Assembly (NCBI GenBank): GCA_002943765.1
Contig: PQWQ01000039.1
Span: 62,001 to 126,000 of the forward strand
From: Psoroptes ovis
Lineage: Eukaryota > Arthropoda > Arachnida > Sarcoptiformes > Psoroptidae
Direction: 5' to 3'
DNA: 64,000 nt
Shown here: positions 12,958 through 26,300 of the stretch, piece by piece
Numbering within the stretch: the first letter of the stretch is position 1
Layout of the letters: each line of letters starts with the position of its first letter
The notes under the pieces: generated by a model
Told to the model about the DNA's origin: nothing
The model's database searches: none
The model's input: the letters and a program-made list of their open reading frames with translations, nothing else
Translations under genes and position numbers: made by a program

Positions 12958-13004
12958 AGGGCAGCATAGCCCGCAAAAAGTTTGAGAATTACTGGTGTGT
13001 AGAT

Positions 13005-13146
13005 CGTAAATTGGGTTCGGTCAACAAAACGAAATCATTACCCTTTGCTAAAGGCTGTTATTTCTATTCTGCTGTCAATAGTTACAACAACATTTTTACA
13101 CCGTAATTTTCATTTTTTTTTTACCAGGATCATTAATCAGTTAGGC

Positions 13147-13187
<41 letters not shown>

Positions 13188-16100
13188 ATGCACACACGCA
13201 GATGGTGGTGAAGGTGGGTGGGTAAGAATTGGAATGAAATGGTCAAACATTGGTCAAAAATTTCGTTACAACAATAACATTGATTGAAACATTTTGAATT
13301 GAAAAAATTCGTGAGAAATATATTTTCGAAAATAATAATAATAAAGAATTTAAATAAAATAAATTTGAAGGTTCATAAATACCATTCATCATGATGAAAA
13401 CAACAAAAACTAATCAAAACAAAACACACACAGAGTGGTAAAAAACGAAGCCAATTTTCTGGCCAATTTCAAATCTTGTTTCCAATTCAAAATTGTTCGA
13501 TTGTCGGCAAATAACCAGGCACACAGGTAATAATAATGACAGGTTCATTTGAACAAGGTTCGTAGAACAAGGGTATGAAATGTTTCATGGAAAACAAATA
13601 AATAAATAAATAAATGAATAAATGAACAGCAACAACAACAATGAAATTGCTTGTAAAATATGACACCATCGACCATTCGACAGCAGCAACAGCAGCAACA
13701 ACTTGGCAGGTAAAAGGTAACAGGTATAAGGTAACAAGTAAGAGGTAAAGGTGAAGAAATTCAATACGAATACAAACAAACAGGTAACAAACACGGGTGA
13801 AAACAAAATGAATTTTTTTTCATTGAAATTTTGAATTTTTCAAATTTTCAAATTTTGAAAACTTGAAACTTTGAAAAGAGGAATCAATCAACCATTGTTA
13901 AGGTTTGATTTTAAAGGTATTTATTTGCATTATTTTAGGAGAAAATTATAGGATTTTGGCCCAGCGAAAAGACCATTAATTTAATTCTTTTAGGTCTGGT
14001 GATTGTTTGTTGGTTGTAGGTTACCTACAAGGGTTTAAAACCCATTTGATCGATCAAATCAAATGTGTTTTGAACAATCAATGATTATTCGATTTATTAA
14101 TGAATTTTTTTCTTTGGAAAAAAAAATTGACAGGTTATGATCTTGTAATTTTTTAAAATCATGTACCATGATTATAAAGGACTGACATCTCAATTTATTC
14201 AGCCTGAAATGGTGAAAAACACTGAAATTATTGATGAAAGATTTTGAAATTTTCAAATTTTCAAATATTTTTGTTTTAGCCTTAAACATGTATTGATTGA
14301 TTGATTGATTAATCAATCAATAATCATTTGAAAGTAAAACATAATAAAGTCGGTTAAAGATCAAATAATTTTTCGAAATTTCAAAAAATTCAAAAATAAT
14401 CAATGAATGATCGTGAATTGTTGTTTGGATCGTCATTACAGAATTCATTTCGTTAAGGAATTTTCAAGGAAAAAAATTTTGAAAACTTTATTGTGTGTGG
14501 TCTTCAATCAGGGATCAATCGATTTCAGCGAATCGATGAAATGATTTGAAACTATTTGATTTTCAGAAAAATCATGAAACCAAAGTAATAACCCTGGTTA
14601 ACGATATCTTAGATAGTGATTTTCTTAAAATTGAATAATGATTGACACGTAGATTTTTCAAATGGCCAAAAAAGTGAAAACTTGGAAAGCGGAAAATGGA
14701 ATACGGAAATTCGAGCCTGTATCATTTCTATATTTTAATTTATTTATTTTTAAAGATTTCTTTTAATTTAATCGAAATTTGATCGTTAGGACAGCCATAA
14801 TAATATCAAATTGAAATTAAAATCATTTCAATTTACTTGCAAAGACTTGGACTTATCATCGTCAAAAAATAAACAACACACAGATACGCATGCAGACGCA
14901 CACACAAACTATAGTCATGGTTCGATGAATATTCTAGGATATAATCTCAGTATATCATCCAGGTAAAACTTAAAATATATTATAAAAAAACTATAACCTG
15001 CACGAGACTTGTTGATCAAACAACATTTTAATGTATTTGCTTTGAAATTCAATTCAAATTTCAAAGTAATTCAAATTTTAATTTTCATCTCATCTCTATC
15101 AATTTTGAAATTATTCATTTATTAAATGAATAATTTTAAAATTTTAAAAATTCAAAATAATGATTAAATAACCACCAGTGGCAATTTGATTGGAACAATT
15201 CAATTCAATTCAAACAATTCAAATGATTTTCTTATTATTTTTGCCTTTCTTGGCGTACGAAGAAATTAAAATCTTAAGAAAATTATCTTCAAGACGAAGA
15301 CAAATCTTTAAAAATGGAAATAATGCATTGCTCATATGTTCATCGATGCGAATCATATGCTTTTTACCTCATCATCATACGAATGGTTACCTTGTTTTTT
15401 TCGTATTATTGTTGGTTTGGTTTGTTAATAATAATAATTGTAATTGTAATTATTATCATTATATTTCATTTTATTCGTTGATTCGTTTCGATTCATTTCG
15501 TTTTGTTTTTGTTTTGTTTCGTGAAATTTTGACTAATTTCATCTTGGAAAAATATTTGTTTATTTGTCTTAAAGATTGAATAATAAGGAATAAGACAGAA
15601 ATGTTTTATTATTTCGGTGTTATCGGTGTGTGTACTATTTGACGTAGGCAAAGATTTTACCCAAAGATTTTCAAAGGTTTTCAAAGGTTTCTCCATTTCT
15701 GAGTGTTTATTAACAATAATAATAATAATCAAAAGTTCATTTGATTACATCACACTGATTATTCAACTTTGGTCATTATTATTTTCAATCTTAGATCTGC
15801 CATCATTGTTTGACTTGATTTCATAAGTAGAAAAACGAAATCAAATTAAAACTTAGGTAAATTTTTACCTGGTAACAATTATTATTTCGAAATGAATTAA
15901 ATACGAATTTATTGTATTTGACTATGAGTTTTTCACAAAATTTTTACGAAAATGATTTTCAAATAAAATCAAGGAATTGAATTTCGTTCAAAATGAAATG
16001 AAAACAAAGGGGCTAAACGCTTCAGTGAATTTTTGAATTTTGAGGAGAAAAAATCTTAAGGAGAAATCGAGTCAAAGTCAAAAAATTTTCAAAATTAAAA

Positions 16101-17344
16101 ATTTTAATAAGAAACAAATCAAAATAAGAAACAAATCAAACTACATTCATACTTACGATTATCTTCAAACAAGAATTCTTCGTCAGTCTTCAAAGTCTTG
16201 AGTCTTCAAATTCAAATAATTAAAATAATCAATTAATAAATATTAAATATATTCATTTTATTCACTTTTTTTATTTAAATTAATTCATTAATTAATATTT
16301 ATTTATTTATTTATATTCATATATGTTCAATGAGAGATAAAGAGAGATGTGAAAAAGGCATTGGATTGTTGTTCAAAACGAATGAATGGAAATGAAAATT
16401 GAATGAATTAATCAATGATTGAATGATAATTGATTAGTTTTTGGACAATCAATGATATTAATGATGATGATTTTAAATAAATTTAAATAAAAATAAAAAT
16501 AAAATGAATGAATGGATGGTATAAATGGATGAATTGATGAATCGATGATTGGAAAAACATACAAAAATTGAAAAATTGAAATCAAAATAAAATGAAAAAT
16601 GAGATTGAAATACATGGAATTTAAAATTGAAATGAGATTGAAATACATGGAAAATGTATGATTTTTTGATTTTCTCAAAATTGAAAATAATTAAAAGAAA
16701 TTGGCGGCAATAGAAAATATAATAAGAAATTAGTCATATGAAAAAATGGTTAAAATCAAAGGCATTGTTTTTTTTGAAAAGGTTTTGCAAAGGCTTTTCT
16801 TTGTTTTGGTTTTTTCACAAACAGTTTTTAAAATGATTAATGGTCATTAATCGATTGAAAATCGATCGATTGTCACTCGATTAATCGATCTAATTATTTA
16901 AATGCTAAGAAGATGGTCTAAGATTTTGTTTTGTTCAATTTACAAAGGAGATAAATAAATGAAAAATTGCTTGGTCAAGTTCAATTTGAACATGGTAAAC
17001 GTGGTTGTTTTGAAATGTAATTCAATTATTAATTAAACGGATTAATGGTCAATGTATGATCATATTAAAGTATTATTGATGAATGTGGATGAATGTTTTC
17101 GAAAGATTTTCGATAAATTTACAATTTATTCAATGATTCAATTTCAATTTTTTAAAATTTCTTCTCCAAATCAAATGTTTAAATATGACAATGATTGATT
17201 GATTGATTTATATAGCAATGATTTGATTGGCTTATTGATTGATTGATTTTAATGGTGAATATTTTGGAAATTGCTTCATTGTTTTATCAATTATGGAAAT
17301 TACTTTGAACGTTTTTCTTTGTGCTTGGCCAAATTATTAATTTG
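13005..17344. other. Intergenic, right of the hAT-like element
   Basis: No gene recognised. Holds an (AC)n microsatellite (13149-13182), a cluster of AGGTAA-like motifs (13700-13790), TGAT/ATCA palindromic low complexity near 14290-14325, and otherwise AT-rich unique sequence. ORFs at 15190-15579 and 16412-16678 are Phe/Ile/Asn-rich with no domain and are not called. The left-hand end of this gap is downstream of the Spitz-like gene. Confidence 0.5.
13149..13182. repeat. (AC)n microsatellite
   Basis: Uninterrupted CA run of about 17 units. Confidence 0.9.
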
Positions 17345-20300
17345 TTATCTGTTCCACAGGGTTTTGGCGTGATTATTCGATTCCAAGTCCTGCGATTATC
17401 AATTGAAAGAGGGTAAGGAAGAAAGCAAATATTCAAAACATTGAAATAAGTTAGAAGGGTTGAAATTTCGGGATTTTTTTTCAAAAATTTATAAAATCAA
17501 CTAAATTTAAAACTTACAAGTAAACCATTTCCCAATGTTTTATCATTTTTGACAAATGTTGAATAATATCCATGAGAATTATGGTGCTTATTCTGCGAAT
17601 TCGGACTATCCGGGTCCAATGGCGAATGGTGTTGGTCGTTCAGCAGAGGAGTTGTCAGCGATTCCGATGATTGTGACATGTATTTTCTACGTGATGACAT
17701 TTGGAAGGAGAGAAATTTGAAATTTCAATGAAGTGGTTGGTTTAAAATTTTTAATTTTTCAAAATAAAAATAGGGGCTTACCTTCTATAGGCTTTGATCG
17801 AAAATAGACAAACAAATATGATTACAATCGAAACGGTCAATATACCGCCAGCAATACCGGCTTCCAATATTTTTGATTCACGTGATGCTGTGTAATCGAT
17901 GAATAAAAAAAAATTGAAATTGATTTCGATTAGAAATTTTAAGGCATCAGGTATAAGGTTTATAAGGCATTTTCTCTCTCTCTCTCTCTCTCTCTTTCTT
18001 AATATATTTGAACTTACGTATACCTGGATATGAACCTTCAAGATCTTTAAATTCACATCTTTGTCCCATGTAACCGTTGGCACATCTTTGAAAATTTGAA
18101 TAAAAATTTAAAAAAAAGGTTAACATTAATATTTAAAGATATGCGTTTTAAAATACAAAATACATACTCGCAATTATAAAGAATCGATTCACCGATCCTT
18201 ACGGAAAAACAAGTGGCACCATTTAAACAATACCATTTTGCATATGCTTCAGGACAAACATATGTTTGAAATGTTATGTTTGGTCGTGTGGTCGGTGTTG
18301 GTAAACGTGGTTTCGGTGTTGATCTTGATGAACAGGATTCTACAGAAAGGAAAACGAAAAAAATTTTTCCCATTAAAATTCAATCAAAAATTTCAAAATG
18401 TTAATTCATGTTAATGGTAAAATAAAAATCGGAAAATGAATATCGGAAATGGCCGATTACATTTGAACAGAATATACATTCAACATGTATAATATCACCG
18501 AGCATCCGATGATGATTTCAATTCAATTACATAATATTACTATGAGCAATGGACAAAATACAGGTAAATGAATGGATGGCAACAAACAAACAACGAATGA
18601 AATGAATGAATGAATCATAGTGAGTGTTGGGCGATGGCCCTTTAAAAAATTGAAAAATTTGTCATACAAAAACAAACAAATACAAACAAAATCACGAATA
18701 TACATTCAAATTCTAATGATTTCAATGAATTTTTGAATGAATGATTAAACAAATTGATGGTGTCAGGGGTAATGCTGATGGCGGTGGTGGTGCAACGATG
18801 CAAAACCATTTATTTAAATTCATTGCATTTGGCTGGATGTTGATCGTACAACATACCACAAGAAACAACAAGACTATATATCTTATGGACTAATGTGTTT
18901 ATTGATTTTTAAAAAGTGAAAATAAATAAATGAAATGAATAAATAAATACGAAATTCTCATACAGATGATGACAACCACAGGAAACAATTGGGGAAAATA
19001 TATTTTGAAAAATATTAGGTTGTCCGAAAAGTTTTGGCCGATTTTCATGAGCAACTCTATTGTGATTAAGCCGAATGAACTTTTCGGACAGCCTAATATT
19101 TTTGAAATATTAAGATTATCTGATTTCTGAGGAAAATGATTTCTTATTTCTCTATTGAAATTAACAATTAAACAATAATCCACAAGTGAACATGATCAAC
19201 TTTCGCTTCTGGTTCAAATGAGTTCATCTTGATTTACCAATGAATTCAATTCAATCAAACCATCAGTATTGTGGTGGGTACTGGCATTGGAAGGCATTGT
19301 TGCGGTGGGTACTGTGGTCTTGGGTACCATTGGTGGTACGTGGTATTGTACAAGAGCAAACACGTGCAAAATCATAAAAAAGACACACGAGAAAAAAAGG
19401 CCATATGTTTTTTTCACCATTTCAATTTTAATTTCAATTTCTTCTTCAATTATTTATGATTTGTGACATGTCAAAATATAAATAAATAAATAAAATGAAA
19501 TAAAATAAAAAACAATGATAACAGCTGCCATAAAATATATGATGTTATTATTTTGTATTTGGTTTGGTCATTGGTTGTATATGATACCAGTGTATCAAAT
19601 ACCCTCAGAAATGAAATTCAAATTTCAAATATCACACCTGGAATTTCAAAGGAAAATGTGTTGGTTGGTTGGTTGTTGCTCTTATTTGGATTCATTGGGT
19701 CTATTCGAAAGTAATTTTTTGATTAAAATGTACAAAAATTCAAATATTATAAGGTTATAGACTGTGGATTAATTACGAAAATTTAGAAAAATGGATTTGA
19801 ATCATTTTTATTTGAATTTTTGAAGATTTTCAATGATTTCTGAAATTCAAATACAACTCAATTAAATGATAATTCATTCATTCATTATTTGAAATTGAAG
19901 AAATTGATTCAAAGATTGAATGTATTTTGGGCTTGAAATTTGATACAGATAAGTCAATCACACACACATATGACACATGTGTTTTTTACTGCTGCTGTGG
20001 CTGCTGCAGGCCCTTGATAAGAGTATAGTTTTGCTGTCCAAATATGGTTCGACAGCTGTCAACAAACAAACAAACAACTAAAATTAAAAAATTTAATGAA
20101 CTTTTATTCACAAATGATTATCGTAGTTGAATCAATAATTTTACTTTGATAACTTGTGCTTTGGCACGTGCCACAAGTTGTTTTTTGAGTGTCATTAAAT
20201 TTTCAAAAAGAATCGAGACACACATATGGTCCACATTTACGATCGTACACACACACAGTCAAAACTGATAATGATAAACAAATTTTGACATAATCTTATA

Positions 20301-23300
20301 TTTTTGCACGTGTTTATTTGCCAGTAAATTTGTCATTTAACTTTATTCAAATTAAATGTCAAAAATAGCAGCAGCCAATGATTATTTGAAGAAAAATCAG
20401 CGAATTGCAATTTCAATACATTTTAAAATGCTTATGAATGTATTGGTCAAAAATTTTTAAATTTTTTAAATTCAAACTTTCAATGTGATGACAAATATTA
20501 GTCATATTGGTTTGAAAGACTATTTATTCGAGAGAATAAAATCGATATTTACATCTGTTCAGAGCTGAATTTGGTGAGGATCGACCTTTCACTTCTTTTT
20601 TGCTTTATTTACAAAGGTAAAATGATATACAAATATTACAAAGTCATCATGGAAATGTAAATATATACAAAGTATTAATAATTCAAATATGAAAATTTAA
20701 ATAAATATGATAATAGAAATGATTAAGATATTCAAATAAACAACAAGTCAGCAAAGAATATTTTTTTCGAGAAAAAAGTAAAACAATTGAATAAATTATT
20801 ATAAATGAATCAATCAATGAAATTTATTCAATGAATATTTGAACAAATTCAAATGAATCATTTGTATAAAGCATTTGATCCTCATTTTAGTGTCTATGAA
20901 TCATTATTCCAATTAATAAATGATTAATAAAGCTAATTCAGCTAACGATTGCGCTCTAAAACACAAATACCCATAAGATAAGGATATTTCACACATATTT
21001 TCAAACAAATAAAGAAGAGTTAAAGTAACATAAACAAAATACAAAGCAAAAATAATATTAAATAACAATGATCAACATCGAAATAGAACAAACACTGACA
21101 AACATTAAACAATGATAACAAAGCTCAATGACCGCTGATGGAAGGAAAATTGTAATGGCCGAAACGAAGTGGAATATGAAATGTATGAATACGATCATAC
21201 GAAATGTATGAAATGATGATCATCAAAGAAATGGAAAAAAATCTCGGCGTCTGTGTTGAATTGGTGTTTGAACACTTGGCTACACTCGTACCATTGAATA
21301 CGATGCCGAAAACTATGAAAGAAATGAAATGAAATGGTCATAATTTTTGACAACAATAACAGCAGCAGCAGTGGTGAAATCATAGAAAAACAATGCAACA
21401 ACAATACAACAAAAGCAACAGGTTGTTGTCTTGAGAATGAATATGAATTTTTGTATAAATTTCTTATTTCTTCAAAGTAAAATAAACTAAATGAATTGGA
21501 CTGAATCACTGAACCTTAAAAACATTTTCGATAAGATTGAAATAGACTTTAAATATAGACATATATGAATGTCTTAAAGACTTGATAAATTTTGGCAAAT
21601 GAATTCTAAAGATTTTTCGGATAAAATTATTATTATTTATTTATTTATTTATATACAGGTAATATCTCATGAATATATGAACAAATGCTTTAAGAAACAA
21701 TTGAAAATACGAAAAAAAACTACAAAATTGAACTTGATAATTGGCCATAAGGCATTAAATGGCGAAATCTTTATTTATCTTTATTTATTATTATTATTAC
21801 GATTATAATCATCAATGTATTCTCAATGTATTCAAGTGTGTCATAGACAAATATATCATCTTTAATGATTTGATAATATGATCATACATTTGGAAACATA
21901 TGATTAAATGTACGAATTATCATTCACCCTTTACTGCCACATTTATATTCAAATATAAACAGTTATAAACCTCCTTAAAAAAATAAAAATGAAACCAAGT
22001 CATTCATTCATTTATTGAAATAATTAATTATTAATTAGTATCATCATTCATTTATAAAATGAATTGTTATAAATTATCATTGATTTTCCAGAATCATTTC
22101 TTAAAAATTATTTCTTAAAAATCATTTCATTGATTCAAAGAGCAGTCTCAAAACAAGAATAGAAAATGGTTAATATCATCTGGTTAATATAAAAGGTTTT
22201 TCAAACGAAAATCATTAAAATTCAAATAAATTTAAAGGTGAAGAACTGAAGAAGAAGAAATCGAAAAACAATACCTATGAAATGACCTAACCTTTTTTTT
22301 AATAAAATTTTGAAAGTAAATGAAGAAAAAAATAATATTAGGTTGTCCGATAAGTTTTTGCCGATTTTCTCATGATTTTCCTACGATATAATCGACAAAA
22401 ACTTTTCGGACAACCCAAAAGCACAAAACAATACATTCGACCATTATTATTATTATTATTGTGTTTTAGGTTACAATTTTGGATGCCGACAATTGTGAAT
22501 TTTCCAAGAAAAAGCTTTGATTTTCTATTTGAAAATTACTAAGAAAACAAGGCGAAAAAAGTAATTTTCTTTGATTTTTAATAATTTTTTGATCATCAAA
22601 AATGATGATGTTGAAATACACATAGAAATACCTATGAAATTGTATGATTCAATCAAGCAAACACAACAACCAAACAATAACATGTGTTTTGCGCCGATTT
22701 TTTATGAAATAATTGAGATTTTTCGGCATCTTTTGGCCTTTATTTTTTTCCTGGTTTATTTTACTCTTATTATTATGATCATCTATAGATTGATTGCTAT
22801 TATTCAATGTGTATGCGGTTGGTCCTTTGAAAAAATTCGGTTCACTTTAAATGAAAAATTCAAGGGAAAACAATGGCAACAAGTTAATGATCAGTGTTGA
22901 TGATGATCATCATCAACGATTTGGAATAATGGAAAAATCAAGGTAAAATAATTGAAAATCATCCATCGAAGAAGAACAAATAATAATAAAATCAATCAAC
23001 CATTGATTTATGAAGATTTCTTCGAGAAGCAATCATTTTGAAAACGCCTACCTTTATAAATGTATAACCTTTAAATCGAAATACAGCAATATAATGACAG
23101 CAGCAGGAGCAACACGAGCAACACGTGTCACATGGTAAACATATACATAAGCACACAATCATTGATGAAAATAATGATATCATCAACCATTTATTAATCA
23201 TTATCTTTGATTAATTGTCATCAATATTTGACAGCTGCTGCTGCTGATTATTGTTAATCGATAATTTTGATATTTGAAATATTTGCATGAATGATGTTTT

Positions 23301-26300
23301 AGTTCAGAAGAATCAAAGAGAGAAATAGCCCTTAAAACATATAGCCCCAGGGATCAAGGTTGTTTCACGGAGGTTGTTGCCCATTTTGTATTTCATCCAT
23401 TTGATTATCTATGTTTGAAATCAATCAATGAATCACTTTGAATCAATTTTCTTTATTTTTTAAAACCACAAACAGAGAGGGGGTGTGTGTATGGGTCAAT
23501 ACTAAACAACATGGGCTAAACAACATCAACATTCGATGGCAATACCAGAAATTCAAAAATCAAATCAAATAGTCGAGATGATAAAACCGAAATATATTCG
23601 ATTCGATTAGATATATTTCAACATGCTTACATACGGACCATGCAAGCACATGTACATATTCGCCAGATGTTCATAAATAAACACACACACACACATATAT
23701 ATTTACTACCATCATTGAAAAAACATTATTATTCGAGGTTATAGTTTGTTGTATTTGTGACAATTGTATTTTTATTTATTTATTTATTCATTTTTTCAAA
23801 ATCTACAAGTACACGAGACTAAATATCACAGCAGCCACAGCAGCAGCAGCAAAACAACAATCAACTACCAGCAACAATAACCATATAAACCCTCGTCGAT
23901 TTTTTCGGAAAATGTCGATGTCCTCCATCCTGATCATCATCACCAACATCATCAACATCAGTCGAGACCGTCCAACTTGAACGAGACAAATCAAAAGCAA
24001 TCAAAAATGACAAAAATGAATAAACTAACCAACCAACAAGCAGCAACCAGCTACGAGCAACGAACAACATCATCCTTGACGACCAAATCGAATGGTAAAT
24101 GGTGAAACGCGTGGCGATCACACTGAAAAAGCAACCAGCAACCAACAACAATAGCCACAATCAAAACGAATGATGAATAAAACCGAACAATCGAATAAAC
24201 CCAGAAACCGAGCTTTAACCATCAGCTTTCATTTATTAAAAATTCAAAATAAAATACATATGAAATCAACGTAAAGCAGAGTTTACTTGGTTCAGTAGGG
24301 TCTGGTACAATAACGATACCCAAAAGACCTTGCCAACTGTTGATGATATTAAAAAAAATGCCAAAAGTAAAAGCTCGGATAAAAACGGTTGTTGGAATTT
24401 TGCAACATTCATAGAGGTTTAAGGCCCTGAAAGACCCTGATCAAATTGTTCGCGTGTGTGTTCGATGTGTATGTTTGGATGATGATGATGATGATGATGG
24501 AAAAAGTGCTGCACATGGAAAATGAGATAAAACAAATTTCCATGTTACTCACACAGAGAACACGTTCGGCACGTGGTGAAAATTTAGGAAAATCTGCAAA
24601 GCTTTGCCTTTCAACGAGATAATAAATCGAATAAATAAAATGAAAACAGCTGCTCAAAGATTTATTAAATTTCAAATTTTTGGAAAATTGCACATGTAAA
24701 TTTGTATGAAGATCCTGTTTGCTTTTCATTATTTAAATTTGATTTGAATTCAATTGAAATTAATGAAGAAATTGATTTAAAAATTAAGAATTTAAAGTTT
24801 TTTTTAAAGTTTTTATTCATAGTTTCAAAATTGAATTTCGTAATTTTTTCTTTTAAAATTACATTCGAAACTACGAAAATAAACTTCAAAACTCTGAATT
24901 AAAACTTTAAATCGTAATAAAAATTGTCAAAAAAAATATGAACAACTCAATTTACATTCGATTTGTGCTTGCTTCGATAACCCTTATTAGTATAAGGTTT
25001 TGTCAAGGTTTTAGGGTTAAAAAAAAAAAAAAAAAAACATTCACTGTGTATATATGACTTACCGACTTGATGTAATAAGCAATTAAATGTACATAGCAGT
25101 AGGAGTATGGTCGCTGTTGTTGTTATCAGTAAAGTATTACGATGATGATGATGACGATGATGGTAATGTTTATGATGATAATGATAATTATTATTTTGTT
25201 GTTGTTGCTGTTGCTGTTGCTGTTGCTGCTGTTGTTGTTGTTGATTATTATTATTTGATTGATGTCGAATATTATGATATAATACAAATGATAATAATTT
25301 CGATATTGATTGCAAGAAAAAATTCAAAAGAATAGTCATCAATGTTGATGGATCTGTTGTTGTTGATGATGATGTCTTTGATGATATTGATGAGGTTGTT
25401 GTTGATGATAATAATAATAATAATAAAAATGGCCATGATTTTGATGCTGTTGACGATGTGGATGTAGATGTTTGATGAACGATATTATTTGGCGTTGGCG
25501 GTGTTCGTTTGAATAATGACGATGATGATCTGGATGATGCTGATGCTGATGATGAAGATGTGGATGATGATGAAGTTGATGAATTCTCTAAGAATAAAGG
25601 TTGTCTATCGGTATCATCATGGTCGTATTCAATCGAACATAGCTGTTTTGATTCATTGGTTGATTTTATCATCATTCTAATCATCATTAATAAATTCATT
25701 GATAATGGCCATTGCCATTGTTGCTGTTGTATTCTAAATTCAAATTTTAATAATGTCGAATATGTGTAGGAAGTGTGATCGATGATTTGTTGCTGTTGTT
25801 GATTCGAAATAAGATTTTCAACAAAATTCATCATCATCGTTGATGATAATGTGATCGAAGAAGAATTCGCTGAATGACAATTCGTTAGCCTTAAACATTC
25901 GATTGTTGGTGGCGCTGCTGTTGCCGATGATGATGATGATGATAATAACGGAATTTCATAAGGTTGGTTGAAATCAATCAATTCTAACACCACCGCAACA
26001 ACAACAACCGGTATTTCATTGAATAATTTAAAACAATACAATTCAATAACAAAACAATAATAATTCGATGATAATGATAATGATGAAATTGATGAAGATG
26101 AAGATGAAACACTATTTGAACAACAAAAACAATTTGAATTCGAATTTGATGATGATGATGAACAGGAGGAACAGTTCGATTTACATCGATGATGATGATC
26201 ATTTGTAATTATTTGATGATGATTATTATCATAAAGATGGTAATGTTTATGATGATGTTGTTGATGATGATTTTGGTAACAATAACACTGATGATAATGG

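Larger units (their letters stand above)
11676..12994. mobile_element. hAT-like non-autonomous element carrying hairpin and minisatellite
   Basis: The left end reads CAGCGATTCTCAAACT (11676-11691) and the right end, on the other strand from 12994, reads CAGTAATTCTCAAACT: 14 of 16 match, and both fit the CAGTGRTTCTCAAAC ends of hAT transposons (family knowledge). Flanks GTGTTGAT (11668-11675) and GTGTAGAT (12997-13004) resemble a decayed 8-bp target duplication offset by 2 bases. No transposase is present. Inside are a near-perfect 58-bp inverted repeat and a minisatellite that fills about 80% of the element. The ends and overall shape are seen; membership in hAT is inferred. Confidence 0.65.
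18340..25062 (-). other. 6.7-kb intron of the Spitz-type gene
   Basis: Bounded by a strong donor (G/GTAAGT at 25062) and acceptor (CTGTAG at 18340). Contains two mariner-like MITEs (19015, 22338), a CACGTG-centred palindrome (20151-20179), a T-tract just after the donor (A run 25019-25037 on the plus strand) and a possible small plus-strand ORF (22571-22900). The minus ORF 19214-19420 begins with a signal-like stretch and could be an alternative first exon, but its good donor has the wrong phase. Confidence 0.7.

Noticed and set aside
14290..14325. Palindrome made of TGAT/ATCA units
   Set aside because: Low-complexity repeat that is self-complementary by composition; similar ATCA/TGAT runs occur all over the window.
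15190..15579. 129-residue plus ORF with hydrophobic segments
   Set aside because: Phe/Asn/Arg-rich translation of TTTCG and TAATAAT repeats; no splice partner or recognised motif.
19214..19420. Minus ORF starting with a good signal-peptide-like stretch, possible first exon of the Spitz-type gene
   Set aside because: Its good donor (TTG/GTAAAT) is phase 0 but the 18339 acceptor needs phase 1; only a weak G/GTTTGA donor would fit. The exon ending at 25063 fits in phase and in sequence.
22992..23201. Minus ORF with a hydrophobic start and a Cys cluster (CDTCCSCCSCCC)
   Set aside because: The Cys run comes from a CAG/CAA-type repeat on the plus strand; no known Cys-rich family pattern and no neighbouring exon in phase.
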